Below, in pieces: positions 6,329 to 9,710 of a DNA stretch of 9,710 bases (positions are counted from its first letter, which is position 1; each line of letters opens with the position of its first letter). The translations under genes and the position numbers were made by a program. Below the pieces are notes generated by a model that saw only the letters and a program-made list of their open reading frames with translations, was not told the DNA's origin and did not search any database. This stretch comes from Owenweeksia sp. TMED14 (lineage in GTDB: Bacteria; Bacteroidota; Bacteroidia; Flavobacteriales; Schleiferiaceae), in NCBI GenBank assembly GCA_002167805.1, contig NHBT01000020.1, positions 40,542-50,251 of the forward strand. Direction: 5' to 3'.

Positions 6329-7105
6329 ATGAATTCTCTTAAAGTTGAATTTTTAGGTACGGGAACATCGCAAGGTATTCCTGTCATTGGTTGTAGTTGT
6401 GACGTATGTATTTCTTCATCAAAAAGAGATAAAAGACTTCGAACCTCTGTTTTGATCTCTTACAAAGAAAAAAGCGTAATAATTGATTGTGGTCCAGATT
6501 TTCGACAACAAATGTTATTAGCAAAATGTAAAAAATTAGATGCTGTTGTTTTAACCCATGAGCATATGGATCATATTGCTGGATTAGATGATGTTAGACC
6601 ATTTAATTTTAAAACCAAAAAGGATATGTCTATTTTTTGTACAAAAAGAGTTGAGACGCGATTGAAAGAACAGTTTTCTTATGCATTCTCATCTAATAAG
6701 TATCCAGGATCCCCTGGGTTTAGTATTTCTAATATATCCCATGAGTCAAATTTTAAAGTTGCAGGACAAACATGGATTCCCATATTGGGACAGCATGGAA
6801 CATGGCCAGTTTTAGGTTTTCGAATTAACAATTTTGTCTATTTAACCGATGTTTCTGCAATGACTTCAAACGAATTTAAAAAGATTTTAGGAGCTAAAGT
6901 TATGGTTGTCAATGCTTTGAGAAAAGAAAGCCATATTTCTCACTTTTCCTTGGATGAGGCTCTTGCTTTTGCAAAGGCTTCAAAAATCCAAAGGGTCTAC
7001 TTAACTCACTTAAGTCATAAAATGGGTTTGCACGCAAGGATTAATAAGGTTCTCCCAGATGGAGTATCTCTTGCTTATGATCGACTTAAAATTATAATTG
7101 AATAA
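6329..7105 (+). CDS. MBL-fold metallo-hydrolase, PhnP-like
   Basis: This is a metallo-beta-lactamase-fold hydrolase. The dinuclear metal motif HEHMDH (H77, H79, D81, H82) is intact, and further ligand candidates are H156 (GQHG), D174 (LTD) and H227 (LTHLSH). The N-terminus has GTGTSQGIP (10-18) followed by three cysteines, C22, C24 and C27. This resembles PhnP phosphodiesterases, where such cysteines plus a C-terminal histidine bind a structural zinc. PhnP cleaves phosphoribosyl cyclic phosphate in phosphonate breakdown, but no phn gene is nearby, so the substrate here is open; cyclic or other phosphodiesters are reasonable guesses. The 258-residue protein is full length and has no leader. 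It starts 28 bases from the divergent conserved gene and overlaps the convergent dihydroorotase-like gene by 14 bases. Confidence 0.88.
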   Translation: MNSLKVEFLGTGTSQGIPVIGCSCDVCISSSKRDKRLRTSVLISYKEKSVIIDCGPDFRQQMLLAKCKKLDAVVLTHEHMDHIAGLDDVRPFNFKTKKDMSIFCTKRVETRLKEQFSYAFSSNKYPGSPGFSISNISHESNFKVAGQTWIPILGQHGTWPVLGFRINNFVYLTDVSAMTSNEFKKILGAKVMVVNALRKESHISHFSLDEALAFAKASKIQRVYLTHLSHKMGLHARINKVLPDGVSLAYDRLKIIIE

Positions 7106-8345
7106 TTTTTTTATTATTTATTATTCCAATAGCACGGCCATTCTGATTCCAATTTGGAACATTTACACCTAAAGTCTTCTTTTCAATTGGACTTCCGTCA
7201 TTTGCAAAAATTGTCAAATCTGCATAATTCCCTATATCTATTGAGACATCTTTCAGATTAAAGAGTTTTCGCGGATTGTGTGCTACGGCTTCAACCCACC
7301 TATCTAATGCTCTTTGATTGGCTTTTTTTGCTCGATACCAGCCAAAAGAGTTTTCAATTGTAGCTGTCCCAAATTCTGCTTTTCCGAATTCACATCTTTT
7401 AGATTCAATATCCATTGGGTTATGGTCACTAGCGATAATATCAATGGTTCCATCCATTAAGCCGTCCCAAAGAGATTTTTGATCCGATTTAGACCTAAGA
7501 GGAGGAAGGGTTTTTAAGGAGGTGTCAAATTCAACAAGGTCATCATCAATTCCAATTAGGTTAAGTATGCATACATCTGCAGTCAATCCAATTTGATTCT
7601 TTTTTGCTCTACGAATTAAATCAACTCCCTCAGAGGTACTAACTCCTGCTATATGCATTCGCCCACCTGAATACTCATGAATACTTAAGTCTCGTTTTAT
7701 TCTTGTTGTTTCGGATATGCTCGAGATTGGAGCTAAACCATTTGTCAGGCTAATATTCCCTTCATTTACCTGACCTTTTGGTGATAATCTTTTTTCGAAG
7801 CAGAAAGTATGAATTACAGTATTAAGGTCTTTTGAATATTGTAAAGCTAGTTGCAAAAGATGTGGGTTTTCAATATCATTTTGATCATCCGAAAAACCTA
7901 CTGCACCTGATAAATTCATATCATAAATCTCACATAGCTTTTTACCTTTTAATTCTTTACTTAAAGCCCCTAGAGGTAAAAAACTGACATCAAGGTTTTT
8001 TGTAGATTGGAGTATTGATTCTATGTGAGTTTTGCTATCTCTTGCTGGATATGTTGAGGGCTGTATTCCAATGTGAGTATAGCCCCCGTTTGCCGCAGCT
8101 TTAGAAAGACTATGATATGTTTCACGTTGCTCATTACCGGGTTCTCCGGATCTAGATCTTATATCAACCCATCCTGGACTGATCCAACGTCCTCGGGAGA
8201 ATTCGATAAGATCATAATCTTGTTTATTCTTTATACTTCTGCTGATCTCTTTTATCTCTCCATTATTTATTCTGATATCCATTTGTTGACCATTGTATGG
8301 AGATTTAGGATCAGTTATTATAACCTGGGGTAAGATGATTTTCAT
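7092..8345 (-). CDS. Dihydroorotase-like protein lacking metal ligands (probable pseudoenzyme)
   Basis: Length (417 residues), fold layout and many motifs match class I dihydroorotases, which close carbamoyl aspartate to dihydroorotate in pyrimidine synthesis. Retained segments include SPGWVDI (56-62), AAANGGYTHIGIQPSTYP (83-100), GAVGFSDD (147-154), H179, VSTSEGVDLIRRAKK (235-249) and DIIASDHNP (302-310). The metal-binding HxH, expected right after the first of these, is R63-S-R65. The histidine expected before VST is G234, and the usual HH after the TAEV-like stretch is absent (TADVCILNL, 255-263). It is therefore probably non-catalytic as a dihydroorotase. Family precedents are the inactive PyrC' subunit that supports aspartate transcarbamoylase in pseudomonads, and similar Bacteroidota paralogues. 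No pyrB is in the window. The start codon directly follows the upstream gene's stop (TAAATG), indicating coupling. Confidence 0.88.
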   Translation of the reverse strand: MKIILPQVIITDPKSPYNGQQMDIRINNGEIKEISRSIKNKQDYDLIEFSRGRWISPGWVDIRSRSGEPGNEQRETYHSLSKAAANGGYTHIGIQPSTYPARDSKTHIESILQSTKNLDVSFLPLGALSKELKGKKLCEIYDMNLSGAVGFSDDQNDIENPHLLQLALQYSKDLNTVIHTFCFEKRLSPKGQVNEGNISLTNGLAPISSISETTRIKRDLSIHEYSGGRMHIAGVSTSEGVDLIRRAKKNQIGLTADVCILNLIGIDDDLVEFDTSLKTLPPLRSKSDQKSLWDGLMDGTIDIIASDHNPMDIESKRCEFGKAEFGTATIENSFGWYRAKKANQRALDRWVEAVAHNPRKLFNLKDVSIDIGNYADLTIFANDGSPIEKKTLGVNVPNWNQNGRAIGIINNKKIIQL

Positions 8346-8798
8346 TTAATTTTCTATTCTAGCATTAATCAAAGTAAAATAAAATCCATTTTTCGGACGG
8401 GACTGAAGATCTAAAACTCCTGAGAAAGTTTTTATGGCATCAGTTTCAATATGATGATTCAAATCATTTAACTGAAGGTTTACGATACTCTCAGGTCCTG
8501 CACCACCACAAAAGTAACATGAACTGTAGGGATATGCAGAAAGAACATAACTTCTTTTTTTAATGTCAATCGGAATAACATAGCCTGTGATTTTAACATC
8601 AGAGCCATTTAGTTTCCTTATACTCACTGGAAATACTCCTTCTAGAGTCCAAATATTTTTGGTCTCATTAAAATATTCGGAAAATGAGGTCTCAGAAAGG
8701 GATTTCCATGATAAATTAAAAGGCTCTTTATTGATAAATGAAGATACCTGGAGAGCTAAAAGCAATACAAATAGATGTTTAAGAGTCAGCCAACGCAC
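8346..8798 (-). CDS. Small exported DUF3299-like protein with CxxC motif
   Basis: A 150-residue protein if translation starts at the GTG at 8798; a TTG at 8837 would add 13 residues. I prefer the GTG because it gives a short basic N-terminus followed by a hydrophobic core (LKHLFVLLLALQVSSF), a plausible signal peptide; no lipobox cysteine is seen. The mature part carries VKITGYVIPID (about 68-78) and SSCYFCGGAGPES (92-104) with cysteines C94 and C97, the layout I know from DUF3299 proteins. In Vibrio, ZrgD of the ZrgABCDE zinc-linked system is such a protein and accompanies an ABC permease, as here. Metal binding by the CxxC and a periplasmic location are inference. The gene overlaps the permease gene by 20 bases and abuts the dihydroorotase-like gene, so the three are probably co-transcribed. 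Confidence 0.75.
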   Translation of the reverse strand: MRWLTLKHLFVLLLALQVSSFINKEPFNLSWKSLSETSFSEYFNETKNIWTLEGVFPVSIRKLNGSDVKITGYVIPIDIKKRSYVLSAYPYSSCYFCGGAGPESIVNLQLNDLNHHIETDAIKTFSGVLDLQSRPKNGFYFTLINARIEN

Positions 8799-9710
8799 GG
8801 TGCAAAGGTATTCTTTGTAACCATACCCAAGGTCCAATTGATGTTAGGAAAGCTAGAATTAAAACCCCAACTACCCAATAGGCATCCTGATAAAGTTCCC
8901 AGAAATAATTTTTTTCAATAATATCTCCAAAAATACTTATTTGATCTAAAGATAGCCAAAGGATAAAAAGTCCTGCGTAGGTCAGAATAATAGATATCAA
9001 ACCGATAAATATATTTTGCCAAAGAACAACTTTTGCAATTTTTAACCACGAAGCTCCCAAGCATAGAAGTAAGGCATAATCACCCAACCTCTCTTTAATA
9101 TGTGATTGAAGAAAAAAGAACATGCTAAAAATGGCGGTAATGATAAATAAAAAGGATATGCTATTAAACATTTTTACTCCTTGGTTGATCCAGCTTAATA
9201 TGTTATTTAATTCCAGTGCCGGGGAAATGGCCATAACTGAATTTTTTTCTTCGATTTTTCTCGGGATCAATAATTTTTCAATAGGATTATTAAGTCTGGC
9301 AAGAATTGCTGTATAATTTGAATCTGACCCTTCGTGAGCCTTCCATACTGCCTCTAAGTTTGAAAATATCAGACTGTTCCAAATTAAATTTTTTGATTCT
9401 ACAATGCCACAAACCTTATATTTCATTCTCTCATGTGAATGACCAACTAACCCATGGGTTCCATAAAATTCGTCACCAATTTTTAGCTTTGTAAGATCAC
9501 ATACTTTTCTTCCGATCAATACCTCATTTACGCTTAACGGATAGCGCCCCTCAAAGCTTTTAAAATTTAAATTATTCCATGTTGAGCTATCACAACCTAA
9601 AATCCTAAAACCTAAATAATTGTCTCCGTATGCAATCCTTCTGACATCTTTTAAATTATATTCTTTAATAATTCTCTCAGCCTCTTTATTTTGTATTTTG
9701 CCAGTAGGTT
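8779..9710 (-). CDS. FtsX/MacB-type ABC transporter permease, C-terminal part (5' end outside window)
   Basis: The frame stays open to the right edge, so about 309 C-terminal residues are visible and the start lies outside; the TTG at 9519 is only an internal codon. The visible part begins in an extracytoplasmic domain (including LKIGDEFYGTHGLVG and SNLEAVWKAHEG). Three hydrophobic segments follow at roughly visible residues 181-201, 228-253 and 277-298, with the loop ERLGDYALLLCLGAS between the first two that is typical of FtsX permeases, and a short tail ending RIPLHRALADS. It would work with a separate ATPase, not seen here. The extracytoplasmic motif with THGL, several histidines and an ExVW-like segment resembles the permeases I associate with DUF3299 partners (ZrgB-type), so a metal-related role is possible; lipoprotein export or a MacB-like role are alternatives. 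Confidence 0.85.
   Translation of the reverse strand, partial: PTGKIQNKEAERIIKEYNLKDVRRIAYGDNYLGFRILGCDSSTWNNLNFKSFEGRYPLSVNEVLIGRKVCDLTKLKIGDEFYGTHGLVGHSHERMKYKVCGIVESKNLIWNSLIFSNLEAVWKAHEGSDSNYTAILARLNNPIEKLLIPRKIEEKNSVMAISPALELNNILSWINQGVKMFNSISFLFIITAIFSMFFFLQSHIKERLGDYALLLCLGASWLKIAKVVLWQNIFIGLISIILTYAGLFILWLSLDQISIFGDIIEKNYFWELYQDAYWVVGVLILAFLTSIGPWVWLQRIPLHRALADS

Noticed and set aside
8073..8333. 86-residue + strand open frame opposite the dihydroorotase-like gene
   Set aside because: Shadow of the real gene on the other strand, with no family features.
7092..8345. Pseudogene status for the dihydroorotase-like gene
   Set aside because: The frame is uninterrupted and full length, motifs outside the metal site are kept, and the loss pattern resembles known maintained non-catalytic paralogues.

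Overview
The window is an AT-rich, gene-dense piece of a chromosome that most resembles a marine, pigmented member of the Bacteroidota (Flavobacteriia or a close relative). The pointers are a CrtI/CrtB pair preceded by a sigma factor, a Bacteroidota-style type I IPP isomerase and pterin synthase, a dihydroorotase-like protein without metal ligands, and weak ribosome binding sites. This assignment rests on my recognition of the families; no search was run. There are no rRNA, tRNA, CRISPR or mobile-element signals, and no gene-free stretch longer than about 35 bases.

Region 1 (1-4888, + strand) is a tightly packed light-stress/photoprotection cluster: the C-terminal end of an ECF-type sigma factor, phytoene desaturase (crtI), phytoene synthase (crtB), IPP isomerase (idi), a pterin synthase of the 6-pyruvoyl-tetrahydropterin type, and a class I DNA photolyase. 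Spacings are 19, 16, 1, -17 and 33 bases, so a single transcript is likely. Together the genes would raise carotenoid precursor supply (idi), build and desaturate phytoene (crtB, crtI) and repair UV-damaged DNA (photolyase). The pterin gene is the member whose role is least clear. Later carotenoid genes (lycopene cyclase, hydroxylase, ketolase) are not in the window.

Region 2 (4885-7105) holds a 471-residue conserved protein of unknown function on the minus strand. It overlaps the photolyase tail-to-tail by 4 bases. A PhnP-like metallo-beta-lactamase-fold hydrolase lies divergent from it, with 28 bases between the two starts.

Region 3 (7092-9710, minus strand) reads from the right edge as: the C-terminal part of an FtsX/MacB-type ABC permease, a small exported DUF3299-like protein with a CxxC motif, and a dihydroorotase-like protein that has lost its metal-binding HxH and other ligands. 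The permease and small protein overlap, and the small protein's stop codon directly abuts the next start, so this also looks like one operon. The permease plus DUF3299 pair recalls the zinc-linked ZrgB/ZrgD arrangement known from Vibrio.

The points most worth a second look are the PTPS-II pterin synthase inside a carotenoid/photolyase operon, the non-catalytic dihydroorotase homologue, the uncharacterised 471-residue protein, and the possible metal-related ABC system. I do not see a clearly new multi-gene system.
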